This document shows positions 7,706 through 14,593 of a stretch of DNA of 21,163 nt, piece after piece. Positions within the stretch are counted from its first letter, which is position 1, and the number at the start of each line of letters is the position of its first letter. The position numbers were made by a program, and so were the translations under genes. This DNA is from DRVV01 sp038868255. Its GTDB lineage: Archaea > Thermoproteota > Bathyarchaeia > Bathyarchaeales > Bathycorpusculaceae. The stretch lies in contig JAWCTJ010000014.1 in NCBI GenBank assembly GCA_038868255.1, forward strand, positions 1 to 21,163. The letters run 5' to 3'. A model generated the notes under the pieces. That model did no database searches and was not told the DNA's origin. It was given only the letters and a program-made list of their open reading frames with translations.

Positions 7706-8530
7706 TTAGGCTTGAAAGTGCTTTATAGCCTCAGTTATATCTTCAACCTCGATGATTTCTAGGCTGTATCCCAACTGTTCAAGATAATTTTTAACACTTA
7801 CTTTTTCAGGAATATACTCGCTTATGACGAACGGTCCTATTCTCGTGGTTTCCAATTTGTATATCACCACTGTGGACTGCCCCTTCGGGACCAGAAACTT
7901 TGCTGCTCCTTTCTTTGCTGCTGCTATTGCTTTCTCTATTATTCCTCCAACCTTCCCAATGGTTCCATCGCTTTCAATCGTGCCTGTTATGAATACATCT
8001 CTTCTGATTTTTTCTTCCCTTCCTTGAAGTGTGAATGTTAGCAGCGTCGTTATGGCTGCTCCTGCTGAGGGTCCATCAACAACTTCTAAGGGCTTATCAG
8101 CCACCACTGTGAGCATGCAGTCCAGATTAGATGTTTCTTTGCGGGTTATTTGCTGAGCAACCTTTAAGGCTGTTTCAGCTGAGCTTTGAAGCTCTATCCC
8201 AATTTTCGGGTTAGTTGCAATGAACATGTTTCCTGAACCCTCTACGAAACGAGCGTAAACCTTTAGAACTTCGCCAATCGTGCTTCCGTTAGCGAGTGTT
8301 GCAACCCCAACTATGTATATCCAGGAACCTGATGGCGAAGCATTTGTAGGATGATACTCAATATTCCTGCCTAGAGCCTCTAAAGTTTCCTTTAACCTTA
8401 GGTTTTCAAGAGTTAACTCGTCAATTCTGGTTTGCAGTGTCTGAAGCCACTCGTACATGAAAACGTTAAGGGATAAGCTTAAACAAAGAATTACAATCGC
8501 TGTTACTAGCGCAACAGTTTGTCCCCTCAT
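7706..8530 (-). CDS. Membrane-anchored Lon-like (S16) serine protease without ATPase
   Basis: A 274-residue protease with one N-terminal helix (about 6-25), a coiled-coil-like stretch (28-55) and a Lon-type proteolytic domain (about 68-272). The catalytic Ser-Lys dyad is present: Ser155 in DGPSAGAA and Lys200 in GGIIEKAIAAAKKGA. The order Ser then Lys about 45 residues later matches Lon. No AAA+ ATPase domain is present, and none is encoded next door, unlike archaeal LonB, which has both in one chain. It fits the stand-alone archaeal S16-like group (predicted archaeal serine proteases of COG1750 type). The sparse charge before the helix and the orientation suggest the protease domain may lie outside the membrane, but this is inference. 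GAGGAG precedes the ATG. It sits between a radical SAM gene (60 bases upstream) and the FUN14-like gene on one strand. Confidence 0.88.
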   Translation of the reverse strand: MRGQTVALVTAIVILCLSLSLNVFMYEWLQTLQTRIDELTLENLRLKETLEALGRNIEYHPTNASPSGSWIYIVGVATLANGSTIGEVLKVYARFVEGSGNMFIATNPKIGIELQSSAETALKVAQQITRKETSNLDCMLTVVADKPLEVVDGPSAGAAITTLLTFTLQGREEKIRRDVFITGTIESDGTIGKVGGIIEKAIAAAKKGAAKFLVPKGQSTVVIYKLETTRIGPFVISEYIPEKVSVKNYLEQLGYSLEIIEVEDITEAIKHFQA

Positions 8531-8590
8531 TACGACTCCTCAAAAATAACAAACAGGTGGGCTTGTTAAAACGATTTTCGAAGCTGAAGG

Positions 8591-9361
8591 CTAGATTTGC
8601 TCCTTGGGCACATTGTCCGGCAAGTGCCATGAATGATATCTTAGTCCATATTCACGTAGTCTCCTGACAACATGCGGGTACAAGATTAATTCCTCAATCT
8701 CCAGGTTCTCAGCGATTTCTGGGCTTATTTGTTCAAGTCTTCTCATAAGCTTTTTAAGGGCTTGTTCATGGGAGAATGAAGCCATTACTGAAGGATGACA
8801 ACTCACCCCGTTATCGATAAACATTTTTAAGGACTTCAACTGAAGTTCAAAGCCCTCCGGCTTGGCCCCAGTAAGCATAGAAAACTCTTCTTGCGTGCAT
8901 CCTTTCAAAGAGACTCTTACGTGAATAAATTTGTATTTGGAAAGTTCAAGAGCATAGCTGCTGTCATAGGCTATAGGTATTCCGTTGGTCTCAAGGATAA
9001 AGTGAATCCCTTCTCCGTCAAGGTTTTCAAGAAGCTGGAGAAGATGAGTTTTCCCTAGGGTGGGTTCGCCACCGCTGATCCTCAGAAGCTTCAAGCCGCA
9101 CTTTCTAGCCAAAGAAATCAGCTTCTCCGCTATTTCCTTAGAGTGATAAAATCTTCCTATATTGCTTGGTCGCGACATGATGATGTCTGCAACCCAACAG
9201 AACCTACATAACAAGCCACAGCCTACACAGTCAGCTGTCACAATGCCCCCGTACCATCTAGCCCGCCTTATACGGTAATATTTCTTCTCCTGCCCTTCAG
9301 AACAGTACCTGGTTACAAGCTTCTCTATGGCAAGATGCCTTTTCACCGGATCATAAACCAA
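8591..9361 (-). CDS. Radical SAM protein
   Basis: A 256-residue enzyme that would cleave S-adenosylmethionine with a 4Fe-4S cluster. The cluster motif C-x3-C-x2-C is at Cys48, Cys52 and Cys55 (CGLLCRFCW), with a further Cys45, and the SAM-contacting SGGEP is at 96-100. The barrel continues to about 215 with LETNG (activating-enzyme-like beta strand) near 130. There is no extra cluster domain and no C-terminal extension, so it resembles the small activating-enzyme / MoaA-like proteins, but the substrate cannot be read. The start is TTG at 9361 with GGGGAT upstream; an internal GTG at codon 6 is the alternative. It is the first gene of the minus-strand run that continues into the Lon-like protease. 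Confidence 0.85.
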   Translation of the reverse strand: MVYDPVKRHLAIEKLVTRYCSEGQEKKYYRIRRARWYGGIVTADCVGCGLLCRFCWVADIIMSRPSNIGRFYHSKEIAEKLISLARKCGLKLLRISGGEPTLGKTHLLQLLENLDGEGIHFILETNGIPIAYDSSYALELSKYKFIHVRVSLKGCTQEEFSMLTGAKPEGFELQLKSLKMFIDNGVSCHPSVMASFSHEQALKKLMRRLEQISPEIAENLEIEELILYPHVVRRLREYGLRYHSWHLPDNVPKEQI

Positions 9362-9443
9362 ACCGGAAATCCCCGTTAACTATATGTTATTAAGGCTGAA
9401 TTTTAATATTGGTCTAAGGGGCTTGCCAAGGCAAACTTTACGT

Positions 9444-9876
9444 ATGAAATTGAAAAAGGCAGGTTCTAACTAACAGGGAAATATCCGAAGTCTTTGACGT
9501 TTGTGTTTGTAGGGGCATAAGATATAAGGGAAGCCTAAAAACCGGGATACATCATGTCGTTCTAATAGCAGCTTTCAACAAAACTCCTGAGGAAACTGTT
9601 CAAAACCCGTACCTTGACAGAAGAATATGTGATAATAAGATATTGTATACTGGTGAGGGACGATTTGGGAATCAGCGTATGCACCGAGGCAATCTAGTTT
9701 TGTTAAGGCAAAAACAGGAAAAATATCCTATATACGTATTCGAGAAGAGAGGCCCTGGAAAATACGCTTTTATAGGACTTTTCAACGTATCCGACGCAAA
9801 AAAGGAAAATCAGGTTGATTCAAGGGGTAAAATGCGAGAAGTTTTCCTCTTCGAGCTCGTAGAAGCTGATGGATAG
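9444..9876 (+). pseudogene. SRA-like modified-base-reader domain protein, reading frame disrupted near its start
   Basis: From 9454 one frame is open to the stop at 9876 and reads as a coherent domain: VLTNREISEVFDV, then GIRYKGSLKTGIHHVVLIAA, then PYLDRRICDNKILYTGEGRFG and a C-terminal PIYVFEKRGPGKY. This is like the SRA domain of ScoMcrA-type enzymes, which recognise methylated or phosphorothioate DNA; the YTGEG-x-G and RGN elements are typical. No ATG or GTG exists in that frame; only a TTG at 9643 in the middle of the domain. An ATG at 9444 in another frame reads MKLKK and would join it (about 143 residues) if one base were removed from the AAAAAGG run at 9453-9459. So either an assembly error or a true frameshift. 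No HNH nuclease domain follows. It converges tail to tail, with no gap, on the flavodoxin gene. Confidence 0.6.
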
Positions 9877-10314
9877 TCAGCCTTCAGTCTCTAATTTTTT
9901 AGCAACCACTTTGCCCAGTTCCCTGCAAGCTTCTTCTTCACGTCCCTTCGGCGCCGCATGAACACCAAGCTTTCCAAGCACTCTAAAGTTCATTTTCATC
10001 AAAGTTTTCTCCAGCCATCTTAATGCCATCGGAGTTATTCTGCATGAGGTAAAAATAGCTCCAGACTTATCCTTCAAGGACTCTCCAACAGCGGGTAAGC
10101 TTAAAAATTTCTTCATGGCTTTACTTGCAGAAAAGGCGTGGGTTGGACACCCAATTATAACGGCATTAGCACCCTTAATCTCGTTTAACGATACTTCTCC
10201 AATTCTTCGTACAGCAACCTCCACCCCTGATTCCTTTGCTCCCTCTGCTATAAGCTCAGCCGCCTTAGCCGTGTTTCCCGTTAAACTATCATAAATCACT
10301 AAAATTTTAATCAA
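9877..10314 (-). CDS. Flavodoxin-like FMN protein
   Basis: A 145-residue single-domain electron carrier or flavodoxin-type oxidoreductase. The FMN phosphate-binding loop SLTGNT is at 10-15 after the first strand (IKILVIYD), and the second FMN contact region is around 55-62 (GCPTHAFSAS). Length matches short-chain flavodoxins and related flavoproteins. The start is TTG at 10314, chosen because GGTGAT lies five or six bases before it and the upstream ATG is out of frame and stops at once. Partner unknown; the radical SAM protein upstream on the chromosome needs low-potential electrons, but they are separate units. Confidence 0.85.
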   Translation of the reverse strand: MIKILVIYDSLTGNTAKAAELIAEGAKESGVEVAVRRIGEVSLNEIKGANAVIIGCPTHAFSASKAMKKFLSLPAVGESLKDKSGAIFTSCRITPMALRWLEKTLMKMNFRVLGKLGVHAAPKGREEEACRELGKVVAKKLETEG

Positions 10315-10381
10315 AACATATCACCTTAATCCGCATTTCATGCACTACGCATATTAAGCTTTTTGATTCGCAGTTGTTTCA

Positions 10382-10420
10382 CTAGACTATTTCTCTAGAC
10401 GAAATCGAAACAATTATAAG
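10382..10420 (+). promoter_or_regulatory. glyA promoter with an adjoining short palindrome
   Basis: CAATTATAAG at 10411-10420, preceded by GAAATCGAAA, is a TATA/BRE candidate that predicts a start near 10442 and a 34-base leader. Immediately upstream, CTAGA (10382-10386) and TCTAG (10394-10398) form an interrupted palindrome flanked by TTTC and GAAA, a position suited to an operator that controls access to the BRE. The palindrome is short and could be chance. Confidence 0.35.
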
Positions 10421-10475
10421 AAGAGTCCGCATTTTGCCTATTTACTTGTGCCATAATAACCTGAGATGATGTAGA

Positions 10476-11822
10476 ATGGAGGAATTCGCGAAACTCCTCA
10501 TCGAACTCATCGAGGCTACTCGTTCTCATGAACATTACCGCGATGTAGAATGCATAAACCTCATAGCGAGTGAAGGACTCAAATCACCCGCTGTTAAGGA
10601 AATTATGCGTTTCTGCATGGATCTTGAAAGCCGCTATTCCGAGGGCGAAAACGACCTCCAAGGCCGAGTTAAAGCCAGGTACTATCAAGGTCAAAAATAC
10701 ATAACCATAATTGAAAATTGCGCAGTCGACATAGTTAAGAACCTGTTCAATTGCAATTGGGCTGATGTCCGCTTAGTTTCAGGCACGCATGCAAACCTTT
10801 CCACGTTTAAAGGCATTTCTACGGCTACCAGAAACAGGAAAATGGTTGTCGCACCACTAAGCAGCGGCGCCCACATATCCCACGACTACACAGGGCTAGC
10901 TGGGCAAGTTCTCGGTCTTGAAATAATAAACCTAATCTATGATGTGAATGAGCTAAACATAGATGTTGACAAGTCTATAGACATAATTAGGGCTGCAAGA
11001 CCTGGAATTGTGACGCTTGGCGCCAGCCTTTTCCTCTTTCCGCATCCCGTTAAGGAGTTGAAAGAGGCTGCAGAGGAGGTCGGTGCCTACCTAGTTTATG
11101 ATGCTGCGCATGTTTTGGGGCTTGTAGCTGGAGGAGTCTTCCAAGATCCCCTCAGAGAAGGAGCTGACTTTGTAACAGCCTCAACTCATAAAACGTTTCC
11201 AGGGCCTCAAGGCGGTTTGATTCTTGGAGAACTGAAAAACAGCAGGATGGAAAGCGCCATAAAGGCTGTTCAGCACGCTGTGTTTCCATTAAGCGCCTCA
11301 AATGTGCATTTGGCTAGGCTTCCAGCCGTTGGTGTCGCCTCCCTTGAAATGAAGCTCTTCGGAAGGGAACTTGCTGAACAAACAGTGAGAAATGCTAAGG
11401 CTGCGGGTCAATACCTATACGAGCATGGGGTTAAAGTGCTCGGGGAAAACAAAGGATTTACAAGATCGCATCAGCTAGCCGTGGACGTTCGCGAGTGGGG
11501 CGGAGGCAAACGCGTAGCGGAGGACCTTGAAAAAGCCAACATAATTCTTAACAGGAATCTGCTGCCCTATGACGATCAAAACAATCGGGGAAACCCATCG
11601 GGCATCAGAATAGGCTTTCAGGACGTAACCAGAAGAGGCTTTAGAGAAAGCGACATCAAACATCTCTGTGACTTGATGTTAGACGTGATAAAGTACAGGC
11701 GCAAACCTGAGGAAGTTAAGAAGGACGTAGTTGAGCTTAAAAAGCAATTCAATAAGGTGGAATACGGCTTCAAAAGCGTTGAAGAAGCCTTAGAGCATCT
11801 GCAAAAGTATGTTAAAAAGTGA
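10476..11822 (+). CDS. glyA: Serine hydroxymethyltransferase
   Basis: A 448-residue PLP enzyme that interconverts serine and glycine with transfer of a one-carbon unit to a pterin (tetrahydrofolate or, in many archaea, tetrahydromethanopterin). The PLP lysine is Lys239 in STHKTFPGPQGG; Asp209 and His212 in YDAAH hold the pyridine ring; LIASE at 29-33 and the SGTHAN loop at 102-107 are the usual substrate/PLP contacts. Length and the C-terminal helical tail (VEYGFKSVEEALEHL) agree with the archaeal branch. The ATG at 10476 follows GAGATGATG. It is transcribed towards the ADTH synthase gene and ends 13 bases before that gene's stop. Confidence 0.96.
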   Translation: MEEFAKLLIELIEATRSHEHYRDVECINLIASEGLKSPAVKEIMRFCMDLESRYSEGENDLQGRVKARYYQGQKYITIIENCAVDIVKNLFNCNWADVRLVSGTHANLSTFKGISTATRNRKMVVAPLSSGAHISHDYTGLAGQVLGLEIINLIYDVNELNIDVDKSIDIIRAARPGIVTLGASLFLFPHPVKELKEAAEEVGAYLVYDAAHVLGLVAGGVFQDPLREGADFVTASTHKTFPGPQGGLILGELKNSRMESAIKAVQHAVFPLSASNVHLARLPAVGVASLEMKLFGRELAEQTVRNAKAAGQYLYEHGVKVLGENKGFTRSHQLAVDVREWGGGKRVAEDLEKANIILNRNLLPYDDQNNRGNPSGIRIGFQDVTRRGFRESDIKHLCDLMLDVIKYRRKPEEVKKDVVELKKQFNKVEYGFKSVEEALEHLQKYVKK

Positions 11823-11835
11823 AAGGGCTTAGAGG

Positions 11836-12651
11836 CTAGCTTTTCTCAGATTTCCTCATATATTTTTCAAGGGCTTTTTCCGGCTCTAGCCCCTCATGAA
11901 CTATGCCGCATAGGACTCTAACCATGTCTGTTGGGTTCTCATGCTGGAAAACGTTTCTTCCAGCAGCCACGCCGATGGCTCCAGCGCGCACTGCATGATA
12001 AACCATCCGACAGAATTCCTCATCCGTATTTGTTTTAGGACCTCCTGCAATCACTACAGGCACTGGACAGCTTTTAACAACCTCTCTAAATGTATCCTCG
12101 TTGCCTGTATAATTCGTCTTAACAATGTCTGCTCCAAGCTCAGCTCCCACACGAGCCGCATGCTTCACGGCTTCCACATCATACTCGTTCTTTATCTTCT
12201 CCCCTCTCGGGTACATCATTGCCAATAGCGGTATGCCCCACTCATCACACACCTTTGCTGTTTTACCGAGCAGCCTTAGCTGATCTGGCTCCGTTTTGGA
12301 TCCAACATTTATATGTATTGATACAGCGTCTGCGCCGAGCTTTATGGCTTCTATTACATCGGCTACTTGCACTTTAGTATTCGGGTCAGGCCCTAAAACT
12401 GTGCCTCCTGACATGTGCATGATCAAGCCTATGTCCTTACCGTATCCCCTATATCCCGCCCTGATTATTCCTTTGTGAAGTAGCACTGCATTGGCCCCGC
12501 CCTCAGCAACCTTGTTCACCGTTATTTTCATGTCATACAATCCATTTATCGGACCAACTGTTACACCATGGTCCATGGGTATTATAACCGTTCTCCTCGT
12601 GTTCCTGTTCATAATTCTGTCGAGTCTAATCCTTTTTCCGATTTCAGTCAT
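11836..12651 (-). CDS. aroA': 2-amino-3,7-dideoxy-D-threo-hept-6-ulosonate (ADTH) synthase
   Basis: A 271-residue class I aldolase-type TIM barrel. The family (MJ0400 type) condenses L-aspartate semialdehyde with a 6-deoxyhexulose phosphate, the first step of the alternative archaeal route to dehydroquinate and the aromatic amino acids. Key residues are visible: Asp27 in PMDHG (25-29), Tyr147 in YPRG, and the Schiff-base Lys178 in DIVKTNYTG. PMDHGVTVGP near the N-terminus separates it from ordinary archaeal class I fructose bisphosphate aldolase, although a close relative with that activity cannot be fully excluded. The partner dehydroquinate synthase II is not in the window. GGATGATG precedes the ATG, and a TATA-like TATTTAG at 12688-12696 (minus) shows it need not depend on the upstream gene. 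Confidence 0.88.
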   Translation of the reverse strand: MTEIGKRIRLDRIMNRNTRRTVIIPMDHGVTVGPINGLYDMKITVNKVAEGGANAVLLHKGIIRAGYRGYGKDIGLIMHMSGGTVLGPDPNTKVQVADVIEAIKLGADAVSIHINVGSKTEPDQLRLLGKTAKVCDEWGIPLLAMMYPRGEKIKNEYDVEAVKHAARVGAELGADIVKTNYTGNEDTFREVVKSCPVPVVIAGGPKTNTDEEFCRMVYHAVRAGAIGVAAGRNVFQHENPTDMVRVLCGIVHEGLEPEKALEKYMRKSEKS

Positions 12652-12687
12652 AATACATCATCCGTAAACTAATCAACAAGCAATCAT

Positions 12688-12696
12688 CTAAATATC
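12688..12696 (-). promoter_or_regulatory. TATA box for the ADTH synthase gene
   Basis: Minus strand reads AAAGGATATTTAGATG. A start about 25 bases on, near 12666, leaves a short leader with GGATGATG before the ATG at 12651. Confidence 0.4.
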
Positions 12697-12720
12697 CTTT
12701 ACTAAGATGATAATTGAACG

Positions 12721-13926
12721 CTAGATCAGTTTGAACTCCTTAAGTATCGCCTTGAACTCTTCGTCTTTCAATGAGGCTTTTCTCCCGTTCTCATAAATTT
12801 CCTTAACCCTATCCACAATAGCCATTAAAGTTTCATCGTCTGGGGTTTTACCTGTAAACTCAACGATTTTGTGTCTGATGACGTTTTTTCCCGACTGCTT
12901 TCCGATGGTTATGCGTCTCTTGTTTCCCACAAGCTCCGGCGGATAAGGCTCATAAGTCCATGGGTTGTTAAGCACCCCGTGAGTATGGATGCCTGATTCG
13001 TGAGCGAAACTGTAGTCACCCACTATTGCCTTGTTCGGCGGCACTACATAACCTGTTGCCTTAGCTATAAGTTCAGCTAATTCTTTTAGTCTTTGGGTTT
13101 TTCCCTCAAATTTCTTAACACCATATTGTAGATAAAGGTTCATTATGACCTTCTCTGTTTCAGCGTTCCCTGCACGCTCTCCAATTCCCAGATACGTGGT
13201 GCTCGCATAGATTCTTTCCCATATGCCTGAGGCGGCTCTGATAGCTGCCATCGTGTTCTCAACGGCATTTCCAAAGTCGTCATGAGCGTGAATTTCAATA
13301 TTCGGTATCCTAGTTTCCTCTTTTATGGCTCTGACTTTAGCGGGGATTCCATTAGGTAATGGAGCCTTTTCATCAGAAAGGCCTATCCCTATGGTGTCGC
13401 ATATGCGGTAACATTCAGCACCTGCCTCTGCAATGGCGTTTATGAATTTTTTCTCGAAACTCCAGTCTGTGCGGGTGCTGTCCTCTCCGTGGACGAAGGT
13501 TCTAAGCCCATGATCCTTAGCGGCGTACTCAACCACTTCTACAGCCCTTTCCAGAAGCTGATCTGGTGTCTTATCCGGCCATTTCGCTTTAAAATGTATG
13601 TAGGAAACAGGGTGGGATATGCCGACTTCATTAAAGTCCAGTTGCAGGGCGCTGTCTATGTCTTCCTTCACAGCCCTGCACCATGCAGCTACTCTAATGT
13701 CTAAATCCAAATCATGAACCATTTTTGCAGCTTTTTTGTCGCTTTTCTGGTAGTGGAAAAGTTCAACTCTTTCCACACCTATTTCAGCCAAGAGCTGAAC
13801 TATTTTCGCCGTGTCTTCAGGATCTACCGCCAATCCCGGCATTTGAATGCCGTCTCTGAGCGTAGTATCGTCTATTATAGGGTCTGTTTCAAGCCTCATT
13901 TTAAAATAGAAATCTTCCAGCTTCAT
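12721..13926 (-). CDS. Homocitrate/isopropylmalate-synthase-like DRE-TIM enzyme, specificity unclear
   Basis: A 401-residue member of the DRE-TIM metallolyase family, which condenses acetyl-CoA with a 2-oxo acid. The DTTLRDG signature is at 20-26 (catalytic Arg24, metal ligand Asp25), a HGEDSTRTD segment at 146-154, and the metal-binding HAHDD at 213-217 with HESGIHTHG further on (about 305-313), the C-terminal catalytic His motif. It lacks the LeuA allosteric domain, so leucine-type feedback is not expected. After the first helix the family usually has an E-x-G-x-P segment; here it is VELFHYQKSDKK (54-64), and an insert TWSFEKK-like arm follows the HGED motif. These departures mean it could be homocitrate synthase, citramalate synthase, isopropylmalate synthase or a Re-type citrate synthase. 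A TATA-like TTTATCAA (about 13974-13981, minus) is upstream. Confidence 0.85.
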   Translation of the reverse strand: MKLEDFYFKMRLETDPIIDDTTLRDGIQMPGLAVDPEDTAKIVQLLAEIGVERVELFHYQKSDKKAAKMVHDLDLDIRVAAWCRAVKEDIDSALQLDFNEVGISHPVSYIHFKAKWPDKTPDQLLERAVEVVEYAAKDHGLRTFVHGEDSTRTDWSFEKKFINAIAEAGAECYRICDTIGIGLSDEKAPLPNGIPAKVRAIKEETRIPNIEIHAHDDFGNAVENTMAAIRAASGIWERIYASTTYLGIGERAGNAETEKVIMNLYLQYGVKKFEGKTQRLKELAELIAKATGYVVPPNKAIVGDYSFAHESGIHTHGVLNNPWTYEPYPPELVGNKRRITIGKQSGKNVIRHKIVEFTGKTPDDETLMAIVDRVKEIYENGRKASLKDEEFKAILKEFKLI

Positions 13927-14001
13927 TTTCCATCGTTCTTGTACATTTTATCGCTAAGAAGGATGTTTAGTTGTTGATAAATGTTTCGAATGTTCTTCAA
14001 T

Positions 14002-14451
14002 CTATTCTGTTTCAGCTACTCCATGCCACCTTCTCTCAAGATACAGTATTAGGCTAAAAAGTCCCCGGCTTATTATTATAAGAATAAGAACAGAAAATTC
14101 CTCGAAGGTTCTGGTGACCGTTGTCTTTATGATCTCCGCTCCTATAAAAAGCTCAAGGCTTAATGTTAAATAGCCTGAAAGATAACGCGTCACCCCTGAG
14201 GGTTTATCCGGATTCTTAAGTTTACTCTGTATAAATCGAACTATTATGACGAGGGCTCCGAAGAAAACTATCCCGCCGCCTATAATGTAAACAAACTCCG
14301 TGATCAGCGTCAAAAGCGTAAGTATCACTTCGTCAAAAAATGGGAGAAACTCATCTTTTCTCGGAGTGAAAAAGACGCATAGAAAAGCGGTAACCGCTAT
14401 AATAGCCATCAATGTGACAGTTAATGTATTAGGCTCCCTTTCTTTAGCCAA
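14002..14451 (-). CDS. DUF1622 family membrane protein
   Basis: A 149-residue integral membrane protein of unknown function. Helices are visible at about 11-28, 42-72 (two), 90-110 and 118-138. The family features are the GGGIVFFGALVIIVRF helix and, after the charged loop, YLSGYLTLSLELFIGAEIIKTTV followed by a conserved FEEFSVLILIIISRGLFSLIL end. N-terminus and C-terminus are charged. TTG at 14451 is the start, preceded by GGTGG with a six-base gap. The divergent gene NreA starts 142 bases away and a TATA box at 14498-14508 faces this gene. Length is a little above the typical 110-130. Confidence 0.8.
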   Translation of the reverse strand: MAKEREPNTLTVTLMAIIAVTAFLCVFFTPRKDEFLPFFDEVILTLLTLITEFVYIIGGGIVFFGALVIIVRFIQSKLKNPDKPSGVTRYLSGYLTLSLELFIGAEIIKTTVTRTFEEFSVLILIIISRGLFSLILYLERRWHGVAETE

Positions 14452-14497
14452 TATTTACCACCAATAATGGTTACTCCTTTTTAGTGTATGTTTGTCG

Positions 14498-14508
14498 CTA
14501 TATATTTT
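14498..14508 (-). promoter_or_regulatory. TATA box in the DUF1622-NreA divergent gap
   Basis: Minus strand reads GGAAAAATATATAGCG, a good BRE-plus-TATA match; a start near 14478 leaves about 27 bases before the TTG at 14451. The same AT block (TATATATTTTT on plus) could also serve NreA, giving a leader of about 65 bases that contains the palindrome at 14541-14570. Confidence 0.45.
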
Positions 14509-14540
14509 TCCTGCAAAGACCTATGGGGACTCCGGAAAGC

Positions 14541-14570
14541 ATATGAGTTTGCTGTTGCCTTGACTCATAT
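14541..14570 (+). promoter_or_regulatory. Perfect interrupted palindrome in the NreA leader
   Basis: ATATGAGT (14541-14548) and ACTCATAT (14563-14570) are exact inverted copies separated by 14 bases, centre to centre 22 bases, about two helical turns. This is the geometry of a dimeric regulator binding site; as RNA it would form an 8-bp hairpin just before the NreA start. Confidence 0.45.
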
Positions 14571-14593
14571 CAAGATCGAGCTTGAGCTTCTCA

